A DNA stretch of 40,902 bases from Aphanocapsa sp. GSE-SYN-MK-11-07L. GTDB lineage: Bacteria > Cyanobacteriota > Cyanobacteriia > Thermosynechococcales > Thermosynechococcaceae. The DNA is taken from contig JAHHGS010000108.1 in the NCBI GenBank assembly GCA_019359715.1, positions 1-40,902 on the forward strand, given 5' to 3'. The translations under genes were made by a program, and so were the position numbers. This document shows positions 25,705 through 34,490 of this stretch, one piece after another; within the stretch, counting starts at the first letter, position 1; each line of letters opens with the position of its first letter. Below the pieces are notes generated by a model. It saw only the letters and a program-made list of their open reading frames with translations, was not told where the DNA came from and did not search any database.

Positions 25705-26853
25705 TTAGATTGCTCTCAATATAAGTTGGTTTACCTTTTGGGCCGACACACTCCAATTGAGGCGAGCTTGATACTCAGCAAAAGCAGACTCGGCTAGTTC
25801 TAAATAGCGGGAATAATCGTCAAACATGGGTAGAACGTAATCACAATACTCTTTGACGCTCGCATCAGCAGCGAACAGCTTGCCATTGACTCCGTCCTTA
25901 ACCACGCTTGGAATGCCACCGACATGAGTCGAGAGGGAGGGTAAGCCAAACGAGTTACCTTCTGCTAAAACCATGGGAGCACAGTCTGCTTGAGAAGGCA
26001 GAATTAAAAAATGGGATTCTTGAAACAGCCGATCGATTTGATCTCGCCCAGCCTGGGTAGACTTGCTGATAAATCCAAGCGATCGGACAAATTCTGGCAG
26101 TGGTTGATCTGCGGGTGGCTGACAGCCTGCTAGAGTCAGCTCCGTTTTCAAGCCAGCTTGATTTAAGGCAGTAGCAACGGCAACGGCGATTTCTCCTCCC
26201 TTGCGCTGCCAGTTCACCCCCATAAACAGCAATTGACAGCAATTAGATGGACGAGATTGAGCAGTTCTTTGGATATCTGCCAGCCTGCGCTGGCAGTCAA
26301 TATTAGCGCCATAGGAAACAACGTGAACTTTGGCTGGCTCAATCCGATAGTTTCTAAGCGCACTATTGGCAGCCCAGTCGGAAGAAAAGATCGCCAGCTT
26401 GCATTTATCAAACACAGCTTGCTCCATGGCCAAGCCATTGCGAATACTCTCCTTACAGAGATTTGTATGAAACGGGTAGTAGTCAATTAATTCAGCAAAG
26501 GTTGCGTCGGCCCAACAAACCAGTGGCTGTTTAGATTTCAAATAGGTCAACGTGTAGCTGGTAGGGCTGATCACAATATCTGAATCCGATTGACTCAAGC
26601 AGCGGTCAATTTGGCGGGCAAACTGTTTGAGCGTTGGCAGGTCAGCGTCTCGAAGGTAGCGTTTCCTGGCCAACAGCTTGTAAAACACTTGTTTAGCCCG
26701 AAAAATTAGCCGGGAGGGGAGTGGAACCTTGAGGGAGCCAATATACTCCACGTCACCCATCGTTTGGGCGAGAGAGCGAGACATGTGATAGGGAGTGCCT
26801 GACCAACTCCTAACATCTTGAGCATCATAGGCGCTAACGTAGCTAATTTTCAT
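25705..26853 (-). CDS. Glycosyltransferase, GT4 type
   Basis: The 382-residue protein opens MKISYVSAYDAQDVRSWSGT. It has a GT-B fold pattern, with LLFMGVNWQRKGGEIAVAVA starting the C-terminal domain and the donor-binding loop DCAPMVLAEGNSFGLPSLST near the end, followed by HVGGIPSVVKDGVNGKLF. The first Glu of the usual E-x7-E pair is not in its normal place (DCAPMVLAEG). It should add one sugar to the lipid-linked repeat unit at the inner membrane. Donor and linkage cannot be told. Confidence 0.88.
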   Translation of the reverse strand: MKISYVSAYDAQDVRSWSGTPYHMSRSLAQTMGDVEYIGSLKVPLPSRLIFRAKQVFYKLLARKRYLRDADLPTLKQFARQIDRCLSQSDSDIVISPTSYTLTYLKSKQPLVCWADATFAELIDYYPFHTNLCKESIRNGLAMEQAVFDKCKLAIFSSDWAANSALRNYRIEPAKVHVVSYGANIDCQRRLADIQRTAQSRPSNCCQLLFMGVNWQRKGGEIAVAVATALNQAGLKTELTLAGCQPPADQPLPEFVRSLGFISKSTQAGRDQIDRLFQESHFLILPSQADCAPMVLAEGNSFGLPSLSTHVGGIPSVVKDGVNGKLFAADASVKEYCDYVLPMFDDYSRYLELAESAFAEYQARLNWSVSAQKVNQLILRAI

Positions 26854-26893
26854 GATTAGAATTGGCTAGGATGAGGGGTGGCCCAAGGAACAC

Positions 26894-28060
26894 TTATTGG
26901 TAGAGCAAGCGGTGGGGGGTTGAGCGGTGGGCTAAGGCTTGCCCCTGGTGACCGAGCCGATCGCGCAGCCCTGAATCACGACACAACCGCTCTAGGGCGG
27001 TGTAGACTTCTAAATCAGAACTTGGGTCAACTAAAATGCCCGTTTCTCCATCCTGGACAGCATCTTCGACCCCGCCTACCTGGGCAGCGAGGACAGGCTT
27101 GCCAAAGTAGCCAGCTTCTAGATAAACAATCCCAAACCCCTCGATGCTTTGCGAATCAGCGTCAAAGAAGGTCAGCATCGCGAAGATATCACTGGCGGCG
27201 TAAAACTCTGCCAACTGGCGATCGGGCACATAACCAGCAAAGATGACGCGATCAGCCACCTTTAGATCTGCGGACAGCTGTCGGAGTTCTGCTTCCAGCT
27301 TTCCGCGTCCAGCCACCAGGTAGTAAACGTCTAGCCCTGCTGCTGTCAGCGCCGGTAATTGCTTAATTACTCTGTCAAAGCCTTTGCGCCGCACCAATCT
27401 GCCGACGGTTAGGATGACCACCGCCTTAGCTGGAATATTGTAGCTCTGTCTAACTTTCGCCCTCAGCCGGGAAGCTTGCTCCAGGAGGGTAGACTCTCCA
27501 AATTTTTCTGGTCTGACCGTGGGATGAATGACGTAGCTGGGGGTAGGAACCGCAAACTTCTGATTTAGATGATTTTGCGTAAACCGACTGTTACAGGCAG
27601 TCGCTTTAGCCCGATTCAGCGTCCATTGAAACACTTTCTGGAACAGCGGATTTTTAGCAGGACACAGTAAGTCATCTCCATGCAGATAAAGAAAAAACTG
27701 AATCGGCAGCAGATAGCTCAAGAGCAAAATAGCCGGAAAGTCGTAGCCATGTCCCCACTCGATGTAGCGAAAGCGATAGCGACGGAATAACTTTAGAGAG
27801 AGAAATACAGCCGATACCATGTACAGGACTTGCTTTAAGAGGCTACCGATCGGCCCGAAAGCGCGGCAGAAGCGAAAATCTGGCCAACGATAGATGGGGA
27901 AGGGTTGCAGTGCGTCAAAGCTCTGAGCGCCAGGACAGCCCGCAGTCAGGACAATCACGCGATCGCAATCCTGGAGGCAGCGATTGTAAACATATTCCTG
28001 AATTCCACCGGGATCGGGTAAAAATGTTCGAGAGACAACCAGAATATCTGGCGCGGCCAT
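26894..28060 (-). CDS. Glycosyltransferase, GT4 type
   Basis: From ATG 28060 the product is 388 residues and begins MAAPDILVVSRTFLPDPGGI, the normal GT4 opening. This start leaves 4 nt after the previous gene's stop. An in-frame ATG at 28102 would overlap that gene by 38 nt and add 14 unlike residues. C-terminal marks are ILTVGRLVRRKGFDRVIKQL and the E-x7-E loop EGFGIVYLEAGYFGKPVL. It is a GT-B retaining enzyme adding a sugar to the repeat unit, with specificity unknown. Confidence 0.9.
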   Translation of the reverse strand: MAAPDILVVSRTFLPDPGGIQEYVYNRCLQDCDRVIVLTAGCPGAQSFDALQPFPIYRWPDFRFCRAFGPIGSLLKQVLYMVSAVFLSLKLFRRYRFRYIEWGHGYDFPAILLLSYLLPIQFFLYLHGDDLLCPAKNPLFQKVFQWTLNRAKATACNSRFTQNHLNQKFAVPTPSYVIHPTVRPEKFGESTLLEQASRLRAKVRQSYNIPAKAVVILTVGRLVRRKGFDRVIKQLPALTAAGLDVYYLVAGRGKLEAELRQLSADLKVADRVIFAGYVPDRQLAEFYAASDIFAMLTFFDADSQSIEGFGIVYLEAGYFGKPVLAAQVGGVEDAVQDGETGILVDPSSDLEVYTALERLCRDSGLRDRLGHQGQALAHRSTPHRLLYQ

Positions 28061-28064
28061 TGAA

Positions 28065-29267
28065 TTAGCCCTTGGAAGAGAGGTGGGGGACAGTTCTTGC
28101 ATCTTCTATCAACTTGGGAGCATGGGTTTTAGTAATTTCCAGCAGGGCGTGGGCATATTTATCGACCCCACAGTGTTCTGCTACCCAAGCCTGAGCCTGT
28201 GCGATCGTCTGGGGGGTTTCTGGCTCAGTCGCCAAGTGGTGAATTTTGGTGGCTACGGCAACCGGATCTGCTGGATCAACCCTCCAGTCGGGAGCGCACT
28301 GACTGAGAACTTCACCAATTCCGCCTGTACAGCTTCCGACCACGGGCGCACCGCAGGCGATCGCCTCAACGACTACCCGCCCAAACGGCTCTCTGGGGGC
28401 CAGGGTGACCATCACATCTGCAAATCGATAGTAATCCTGGATTGCAAAGCTGGCAGGTAGAATTGTAAACCGATCTGCCACCCCCGCCTGTTCCGCAAGA
28501 TTTAACAGCTCTTGGCTATTTGACTGATCGGGTGAGCGATCCTCTCCAACCACAACCCCGTGATAAAACAATCCCCTCGATTTTAGTTCTGCCAAAACTG
28601 GAATTAAGCCGCGTAAATTTTTGTCATTGACTATCCCGGCAGTATTAATTCGTGAAGGCGTCAATAATAGCTTCGCGCCACTTTGCAGGATCGGCAGCAG
28701 CGCAGTTGGCGGTTGCACCGGGAAATCGGGATTAAACTTTTCGCTGTCTACAGGCTGATAGAGGATGCCATAGACGTTTGGTGTCAAAGCGCGAATATGA
28801 CTGGCCGTGAAATAGGAATTGCAAATTGAGCGCGGAGCCAGCAAACTAAAAATCAGCTTGCGGCTCAGGTAGCCGATCAAATTGTAAGACCGCGCCAAAT
28901 CATGAAAAAAGTGATACACGGGTCGCCCGCTCAGACGTAAGGGAAGAGCAAACTGAAGCATGACCGATATCACAGAGCGATCGACGCAGTTGTCCAGCAA
29001 GAGGGGAATCTCTGAGGGTTGCTGACTCACCCAAACGAGGGCCTGCCGCAAGAATTCTTGGTTCGTTGAACCAGGGATCATCTGCAAGCAGTCTGCATGT
29101 CCTAGCTGCCGCAAATAGGTTTCCATGGCTGAGCCAGACCGAACCAGTACCCGCAGTTTGGTTTGACTGCCCCGCGCACCTTTAATCAGGAGGGCAAGCG
29201 TGACTAAGGTTCCACCAAGAACATTGCAGACCGCTGGTAAAACGATCAGCTCGTTAGGTTCAGACAT
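28065..29267 (-). CDS. Glycosyltransferase, GT4 type
   Basis: From ATG 29267 the product is 400 residues. This start is chosen because it overlaps the polymerase stop by 8 nt (ATGTCTGA). The longer form would need a GTG at 29306 and a non-conserved tail. The C-terminal domain contains LLLTPSRINTAGIVNDKNLR and the donor loop EPFGRVVVEAIACGAPVVGS, followed by CTGGIGEVL. It is a GT-B enzyme for repeat-unit assembly. It is coupled to the polymerase upstream, and the next glycosyltransferase starts 4 nt after its stop. Confidence 0.9.
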   Translation of the reverse strand: MSEPNELIVLPAVCNVLGGTLVTLALLIKGARGSQTKLRVLVRSGSAMETYLRQLGHADCLQMIPGSTNQEFLRQALVWVSQQPSEIPLLLDNCVDRSVISVMLQFALPLRLSGRPVYHFFHDLARSYNLIGYLSRKLIFSLLAPRSICNSYFTASHIRALTPNVYGILYQPVDSEKFNPDFPVQPPTALLPILQSGAKLLLTPSRINTAGIVNDKNLRGLIPVLAELKSRGLFYHGVVVGEDRSPDQSNSQELLNLAEQAGVADRFTILPASFAIQDYYRFADVMVTLAPREPFGRVVVEAIACGAPVVGSCTGGIGEVLSQCAPDWRVDPADPVAVATKIHHLATEPETPQTIAQAQAWVAEHCGVDKYAHALLEITKTHAPKLIEDARTVPHLSSKG

Positions 29268-30624
29268 AGGATTTATTGAGGAGTTTTGGCTGTTTTGGCT
29301 CAACACGTTTGGATAAAAAGAAGGTGAGGAGTAACAGCATGTAGTTAGCAGTCGAGATCTCCATCACCAAAAACGTCAAACTCATATAAATCGGGATTAA
29401 TAGGCATAAAATAGGCCGATTTGAGCGGGTTCGATACAAGGTTTGAATCAGCGCCACCCAAAACCACAAGAACAGGGCTGTCCCAATTAATCCGCTCCGA
29501 TAAATTAGCGTTCCTAAAATAAAGCTATGGGAGCCAATGGTTGCAGGCTCATAGCCAGGCAATACGGTTGGGCCAGTCACACCCCGCCCTAGCAGCAATT
29601 TGTCTGGCTCGGTGACAACCGCTTCAAAGGTGCGTTGATAAATTCGATTGCGGACATCCGTGGAGTCACGGCGAAAATTGCCAGTTGCCTCAGTTGTCTG
29701 ATTGACGGTGTTAACAATTTGCTCTGTAATCGGAGGCATTGCAAGACTAATGAAGCTGACGATCGAAATGAGGGCAAAGATGAGCGCCGGCCCGCCTGCC
29801 TTGCCAGCAACGATTAGAAACCGCAGCACCAGAATTATCGGTAATACAAGCCAGTTAGAGCGGGTTCCACTCACGAATAGCAAAAAAACGCCAGCTCCAA
29901 ACAAAGCATAGCTTCTAACGCTTTTTTTTAACTCCAGAGCCAGCAAGCAAATAAAACCAGACACCAAAGCCAAATCTTCGTATATTGCAAAGAAAAAGCT
30001 AAATCGGGCTATTCCACCCGGCAACTTTTCGTCTGCCCAGTAGGGGATCAGATAGTTAGAGTTGCCAGCCCCCGGTACAAAGCGTTCTCCTTTGTCTAAA
30101 ATTTGACTCATCAGTGATCTGGGGGGGCTAAATCGGCGAGCACCCAGAATCAACTGGGCGCCAACCCAAAACGCCAGCATATACAGCACCAAAATCGATA
30201 TCGCCCAAGCTAAAACCGCTGGACGAACCTTGATGTTGCGATTTTCAGCGTACCAGAGGATAAAAACGAAGCTCAAGCCATTTGCAATCCCAGTCAAGCT
30301 GCTCATCGCAAATTGATTGCTGTTTAAGATCGTTGAGGCACTGCGATAGAGTTGGAAGGCAGCCGCAGAGATCGGCAACATACTTGGGCGTTGCAGTCGG
30401 AGTCCATCGCCAAATGAAAATTCGTAGGCAATAATTCCGGTGGCGAACAGGGTCATGATGTATCCCCAACCGATCACCCACCACACTGGGGTGGCAATAA
30501 TCAAGCCGCAGATCAGCCGTTCTACAGGAGTTACGGCTGACCAGCGTAACATCAAGCCATTAAACAGCGAATCTTGATCGTCCTTGAACGATTTTGCTGG
30601 CAAGCGATAAGCAGGCTGGCTCAT
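29260..30624 (-). CDS. Wzy-type O-antigen/EPS polymerase
   Basis: The 454-residue integral membrane protein has about ten to twelve hydrophobic segments and a long extracytoplasmic loop, including RDSTDVRNRIYQRTFEAVV and LLGRGVTGPTVLPG. This resembles the Wzy_C/O-antigen ligase fold. It should join repeat units on the periplasmic face. It overlaps the Wzc gene by 4 nt (ATGA) and the next glycosyltransferase by 8 nt, so it is tightly coupled within the export operon. Ligase and polymerase cannot be separated by sequence alone. The neighbouring Wzx and Wzc genes favour polymerase. Confidence 0.88.
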   Translation of the reverse strand: MSQPAYRLPAKSFKDDQDSLFNGLMLRWSAVTPVERLICGLIIATPVWWVIGWGYIMTLFATGIIAYEFSFGDGLRLQRPSMLPISAAAFQLYRSASTILNSNQFAMSSLTGIANGLSFVFILWYAENRNIKVRPAVLAWAISILVLYMLAFWVGAQLILGARRFSPPRSLMSQILDKGERFVPGAGNSNYLIPYWADEKLPGGIARFSFFFAIYEDLALVSGFICLLALELKKSVRSYALFGAGVFLLFVSGTRSNWLVLPIILVLRFLIVAGKAGGPALIFALISIVSFISLAMPPITEQIVNTVNQTTEATGNFRRDSTDVRNRIYQRTFEAVVTEPDKLLLGRGVTGPTVLPGYEPATIGSHSFILGTLIYRSGLIGTALFLWFWVALIQTLYRTRSNRPILCLLIPIYMSLTFLVMEISTANYMLLLLTFFLSKRVEPKQPKLLNKSYV

Positions 30625-32675
30625 AAAGACACCTGGCTGTTGTTGCGGCGGTAGTAGGTGTAAGGATTGGAGCTTGCTTCAACCCCATTCAGCGTCAGAC
30701 CAATAATTTGAGCTTGGTGACGGCTAAAGTGAGCCAGGGTTTCGTGAACCTTTTGGCGATCGGTAATTCCCATGCGCACCACCAATAAAACATTGGCCGC
30801 AGCCGTTGCCATCAGAGCAGTTTCACTGGTTAAGCCCGCCGGAGCGCTGTCAATGAGAACATAGTCATAGTGATTAGCGTCCTGAAGTTTCGTCAGAGTG
30901 CGGTCAAAATGCCCTTGGGCAATCCATTCTACGATCGCCCGACTATCTGACCTCGGCAAAGTAGGGAGCAACTCTAAGCGTTGATGCACGGTGACGGGAA
31001 CCGTCCATTTATCGGTACCGGCCGGAGCTTGCGTGTAGTCCAAGCGTTCACTTAGACTAGCGCGCCGAAAATCTCCATCTACCAGCAAGACCCGAAAGCC
31101 CAAGTCTGTCAAAGCGAGGGCAAGCCCCAAGGTAATGCTGGTTTTACCCTCACTCAAACTAGAGCTACTAACCAGCAGCCGATGATTTGCTAAGGGCATC
31201 AGGCTGATTGCTGAAGCTAGGCGCTGAAACTCGACTTCGATTTGCTCGGTCATGGTTCTCTCTGGAGCCAGCACTTCTAATTGAGGAATTTGACCCAGGA
31301 TCGGCAGTTCGATTTCCTCCAAATCTTTTGGCTTGAGTAGCGGGTTGCGAGACTCCAGGAACAGAATCAGGGCCAAACTACCGCAAATTGAAGCGAGCAA
31401 TCCACCCAAGGCAATCAACGAGCCTCTGGGGCTGTCAGGCTTAGGATTGACATCAGGCTGATCTAGCACCTGCACATTTGGATAGAAGTCAAACGCACTC
31501 ACCTTGGCCTTTTGCATTTGGGCAACAATCCCTTTATAGGTTCCCTCAGCAATGTCATAATTCCGCTGAAGTTCCAAGAGTTTGGATTGCTGAGTTGAGT
31601 ACGCCCGCAAACGCTGAGTCAACTGATTAATTTTGCTCTGGAGCTGATTGCTTTGTTGGGCTAGTCCTTGCCCATCGGCTTCAGCTTGAGCAAGCTGCAC
31701 AATTAGCTCCGCCTGACTATCTTTAACATTGTTGCCACCAAAGTTCTGATCAACTTTCCTGGTTCCGACTACTGACACGAGTTGCTGGTTGCGGGCCTTC
31801 TCTAATTCTTGCCGCCGCGTCAGCAAGTTCTGAATTTGGGGGCTGTTATCAAGATAGGTGCCTCTGGCATCAGCCAATTCAGTGTCCACCTCAGACAGCT
31901 TAGTTCTAATGTTCTGATATTCTTTGTTTTCGCTCAACCGCAGCGAATCGATCGCGGTTTGGGGCGACATGCTCAACTGGCGACCCAAAAGTTGCATCCT
32001 CGCCATGGCGGCTTTTGCCTCGGCGCTGGTCTCAGCTTGAGTCGAAGTTAGGGTATTAATTGTGCTGACGAGAGACTTTGTTTGCTCCTCCGGATTCAGC
32101 AATCCAGTTGCCTTTTGATACTGGGCTAAGCTTGTTTGCGCCTTTAGCAAGTCGGCTTCAGCTCCCTTCAACTGGGTTTGCACAAACGCATCTCGGTTGG
32201 CATCTGCATTTCGGCGGAGTTCATTCAGCCGCTGCTGATAAATCTTAATAAAGTTTGTTGCTCTGGCTTTCGCGATCTCTGGACTAGAGCCATTTACGTC
32301 AACGGTAATGTTGGTAGACTGATCCTCTGGCTTCACCTTAAATAGTTTTTGATAAGTGTCCAGATTATCAAACCGAGCTTTCTCTGGATCAACCGCTAGC
32401 ACCCGTTGCAGGACATTCTGGCTGGTCAAAATGGAAGTCTGAATTTTGAGCGGGTTAAGCTCCGTCGAAAAAGCAACGCCAGTACTGGTCAGGGTGCCGA
32501 GGGTACCCAAATTAGTATCTAGGCTAGAACCGCCATTCGGCATAATCAGCTGTGAGTTTGCCACCCAGACGCGAGGTGCAAAAACATAATTGGCGATCGC
32601 CACTGCCACCAAAAATCCATTTAGACCCAGGAGTGGCTTCCAGTAGCGTTTTAGGAGGACTAAGGTATTGTTCAT
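30621..32675 (-). CDS. Wzc-type polysaccharide co-polymerase with BY-kinase domain
   Basis: In the 684-residue protein a Wzz-like part has membrane helices at about 15-33 and 418-440, with coiled-coil periplasmic segments between (about 160-380). A proline-rich motif (PDVNPKPDSPRG, 407-418) precedes the second helix. The cytosolic domain has Walker A SLSEGKTS (506-513), Walker A' LLVDGDFRR (530-538) and Walker B VLIDSAP (606-612). Walker A lacks the usual first Gly/Pro. The tail ends with only three closely placed tyrosines (Y672, Y674, Y675), a short version of the autophosphorylated cluster. It should control chain length and export with Wzy. No Wza gene is in the window. Confidence 0.93.
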   Translation of the reverse strand: MNNTLVLLKRYWKPLLGLNGFLVAVAIANYVFAPRVWVANSQLIMPNGGSSLDTNLGTLGTLTSTGVAFSTELNPLKIQTSILTSQNVLQRVLAVDPEKARFDNLDTYQKLFKVKPEDQSTNITVDVNGSSPEIAKARATNFIKIYQQRLNELRRNADANRDAFVQTQLKGAEADLLKAQTSLAQYQKATGLLNPEEQTKSLVSTINTLTSTQAETSAEAKAAMARMQLLGRQLSMSPQTAIDSLRLSENKEYQNIRTKLSEVDTELADARGTYLDNSPQIQNLLTRRQELEKARNQQLVSVVGTRKVDQNFGGNNVKDSQAELIVQLAQAEADGQGLAQQSNQLQSKINQLTQRLRAYSTQQSKLLELQRNYDIAEGTYKGIVAQMQKAKVSAFDFYPNVQVLDQPDVNPKPDSPRGSLIALGGLLASICGSLALILFLESRNPLLKPKDLEEIELPILGQIPQLEVLAPERTMTEQIEVEFQRLASAISLMPLANHRLLVSSSSLSEGKTSITLGLALALTDLGFRVLLVDGDFRRASLSERLDYTQAPAGTDKWTVPVTVHQRLELLPTLPRSDSRAIVEWIAQGHFDRTLTKLQDANHYDYVLIDSAPAGLTSETALMATAAANVLLVVRMGITDRQKVHETLAHFSRHQAQIIGLTLNGVEASSNPYTYYRRNNSQVSL

Positions 32676-32728
32676 AAGGGCAAAAACTCAAGATTCTAAA
32701 GAGAACAAAGGCAGCTCCAAAAAACTGT

Positions 32729-33211
32729 TCAAACCGGATACTTTTGCAGTAGGTGATCAGCTAACTTTGGTCCGTCAAATAGTTTGTGAGGAAACGGCGG
32801 CGGTGGATTCTGGATCAGTTGCTCCAGTTCAGCCAACGAAATACAGTAAGGCACGCCCAAAGCGTCAATGCCTTGACTAAACCACAACTGATGGTCATCA
32901 ATATGTTCGCCGTAGCGCTGTAGTCGCGGCAACAATATAAATCGGGCTGAGCGAGCTGCTAGCATCCGAGTCGTGCCTTGCCCAGCGTGGGCAATAATCA
33001 ACCGAGACGAATCGACATGCTCTAAAAACTGCTGTAATTCAAGTAAAGGCGTTGCCGTCACCTGTGGATGTCGCAGCAGGGTCGATACGTTAGTAACTCC
33101 ATGTTGAAGCAACATCGGTTCTTGGATAACTTTCTGAACTAGCAAACTATCCAACCAGGCGATCGCCCGATCAAACCTAAATGGGATGGTTCCCAAGGTG
33201 ACAAAAATCAT
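32729..33211 (-). CDS. Alg13/PssE-like glycosyltransferase subunit
   Basis: From ATG 33211 it is 160 residues, beginning MIFVTLGTIPFRFDRAI. The donor-binding half of a GT28 enzyme is visible in LIIAHAGQGTTRMLAARSAR and ILLPRLQRYGEHIDDHQ. The start overlaps the stop of the Alg14-like gene by 4 nt (ATGA), and this fixes it against a longer in-frame form. In known bacterial pairs (PssD/PssE, EpsE/EpsF) this catalytic subunit works only with its membrane-bound partner. It most likely adds the second sugar to the lipid-linked first sugar. Confidence 0.9.
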   Translation of the reverse strand: MIFVTLGTIPFRFDRAIAWLDSLLVQKVIQEPMLLQHGVTNVSTLLRHPQVTATPLLELQQFLEHVDSSRLIIAHAGQGTTRMLAARSARFILLPRLQRYGEHIDDHQLWFSQGIDALGVPYCISLAELEQLIQNPPPPFPHKLFDGPKLADHLLQKYPV

Positions 33212-33657
33212 GTGGCATACCCCTTGAATATCGCCTTGGGGTAACGTTTGCACAATTCTGGCCACTGCACATAAAATTCATCGCAAATCCGATAAACGAG
33301 GCGGCCAGACAAACTGAGATTTTGAGCGCGTGAAATGCTTTCAACATAGGTAAACTTGAGTCCTAGCAGCTTGGCCGCCAGACAAAAGTTAACCGCCAGA
33401 CTAGCCCCAGTTGACACAACCAGGTCGGGGCGCTCTTGACGCAAAATTCTCAGTGTTGCTGGCAGGTTTGTCACCATTGCCAACAAATTGCGAGGAGCTT
33501 GATAAGGGAGCCAATGAACTCGCTCAGAATCAGTCAAAACCATAGTATCGGCTTTGCGATCGCAAACCCAAGTCCGTTCATGATGCGACCAAAATGGCTC
33601 TAGACTCCTCATCGTGGCAAAATGACCACCTGAGGTACAGACCAGAAGCAATTTCAT
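33208..33657 (-). CDS. Alg14/PssD-like glycosyltransferase subunit
   Basis: From ATG 33657 (GGAG about 9 nt upstream on the minus strand) it is 149 residues, MKLLLVCTSGGHFATMRSLE, with VVSTGASLAVNFCLAAKLLG and FTYVESISRAQNLSLSGRLV. This is the membrane-associated, acceptor-side half of a split GT28 enzyme. The Alg13-like gene overlaps it by 4 nt. It is the first gene of the long minus-strand polysaccharide run and faces the 930-nt regulatory region. A longer start at 33672 adds only five residues. Confidence 0.9.
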   Translation of the reverse strand: MKLLLVCTSGGHFATMRSLEPFWSHHERTWVCDRKADTMVLTDSERVHWLPYQAPRNLLAMVTNLPATLRILRQERPDLVVSTGASLAVNFCLAAKLLGLKFTYVESISRAQNLSLSGRLVYRICDEFYVQWPELCKRYPKAIFKGYAT

Positions 33658-34029
33658 CACCGATAACTCCATCTAAGGGTGCAGAGTCAAGCTGCTTGCT
33701 AACAGATCAAAGCAACTTGAAGATATAAAAGTAGATCGAAAATTCAGAGCAGCTTGAAGGCCAAGCTAGGAACAGGCTCAAATTTGCAGAAGCATTTTGA
33801 CTGTGACGCAACTAGCTCGACGTTTGTTTCTAAGCCATCGTTCAGTAGCGAGCGATACAAATCTTGGCGAACCTAAGGGCTGACACAGGAAAACTTGGGA
33901 AGAAAAACATGATTGAAAGACTCCATTGCCCATTATTGGGGCACGAACAGGGAAACAGAACGAAACAATACATTACAGTGAGTAGCCTAACAAGGCACTA
34001 AGTCGTTAGACGGAAATGTGAATGCTGCT

Positions 34030-34035
34030 ATTATA
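34030..34035 (-). promoter_or_regulatory. Consensus -10 box for the export operon
   Basis: On the minus strand the sequence is TATAAT, a perfect -10. No -35 box stands at 16-18 nt. Instead the first CRP-like palindrome occupies that position. This points to a regulator-controlled promoter with its start near 34023. Confidence 0.45.
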
Positions 34036-34039
34036 ACCT

Positions 34040-34131
34040 TGTGATCCACGTCATCATCATGCGTGAGCTAGATCACATACAATAATTAAGTTAAGTGGTC
34101 TAGCTCACATGTGTTGCTGATATGAGTCACA
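34040..34131. promoter_or_regulatory. Mirror-symmetric array of four CRP-like sites
   Basis: Four matches to TGTGA-N6-TCACA lie at 34040-34055 (TGTGA..TCATC), 34062-34077 (CGTGA..TCACA), 34094-34109 (AGTGG..TCACA) and 34116-34131 (GCTGA..TCACA). They match 8, 9, 8 and 8 of 10 consensus bases. Their centres are 22, 32 and 22 bp apart, symmetric about 34085.5 and close to whole helical turns. Sites 2 and 3 are near-exact inverted copies (TGAGCTAGATCAC against GTGGTCTAGCTCA). A cAMP receptor protein such as SyCRP1 is the natural candidate, but another regulator with this recognition sequence is possible. Confidence 0.6.
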
Positions 34132-34360
34132 CCTAGTCAGTCAGTTTGATCGCTAAACTCATTTCGATAGCGAGCAGCTTCAGGGTTGATCTAGCGATTA
34201 AGGTTTGGAAAGTCTATATTGGGTTGAGCATTGCTCTAAACTTAATTTTTGATTACTTATTAATTTGGTGAATTTTGTTACCTACGACACTTGCATTGAC
34301 TGCGATTCAAGTGTTTGATAGTCTGGATCCATCTTTTTGCGTCGTAATCGGCATAATATT

Positions 34361-34400
34361 GTAACATTTGTTACAAATATACGTGGTTCTGGGTTAGCTT
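34361..34400 (+). promoter_or_regulatory. NtcA-activated promoter of the WcaJ-like gene
   Basis: GTAACATTTGTTAC (34361-34374) is a perfect GTA-N8-TAC NtcA box within the longer palindrome TTGTAAC-N4-GTTACAA. Exactly 20 nt later comes TAGCTT (34395-34400), a TAN3T -10 box. This is the classical layout of NtcA-activated cyanobacterial promoters. It points toward the sugar transferase gene at 34588. Confidence 0.7.
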
Positions 34401-34470
34401 TCAGCCCAGCTTTAGGAGTTGAGAGCTTTTAATGCTATTAATTACTGTTTCTTAAGCGGTTTTCTCTTCA

Positions 34471-34490
34471 ATGCTATGTTTGTCTAGCAT
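34471..34490. repeat. Inverted repeat in the WcaJ leader
   Basis: ATGCTA, 8-nt spacer, TAGCAT. It lies in the predicted leader of the sugar transferase and could be an operator or a small RNA hairpin. Six pairs alone are weak evidence. Confidence 0.35.

Noticed and set aside
25559-25756. A 65-codon minus-strand open frame overlapping the end of a glycosyltransferase gene.
   Set aside because: It runs in another frame through the end of the glycosyltransferase gene, resembles no family continuation and has no ribosome site. It is best read as chance.
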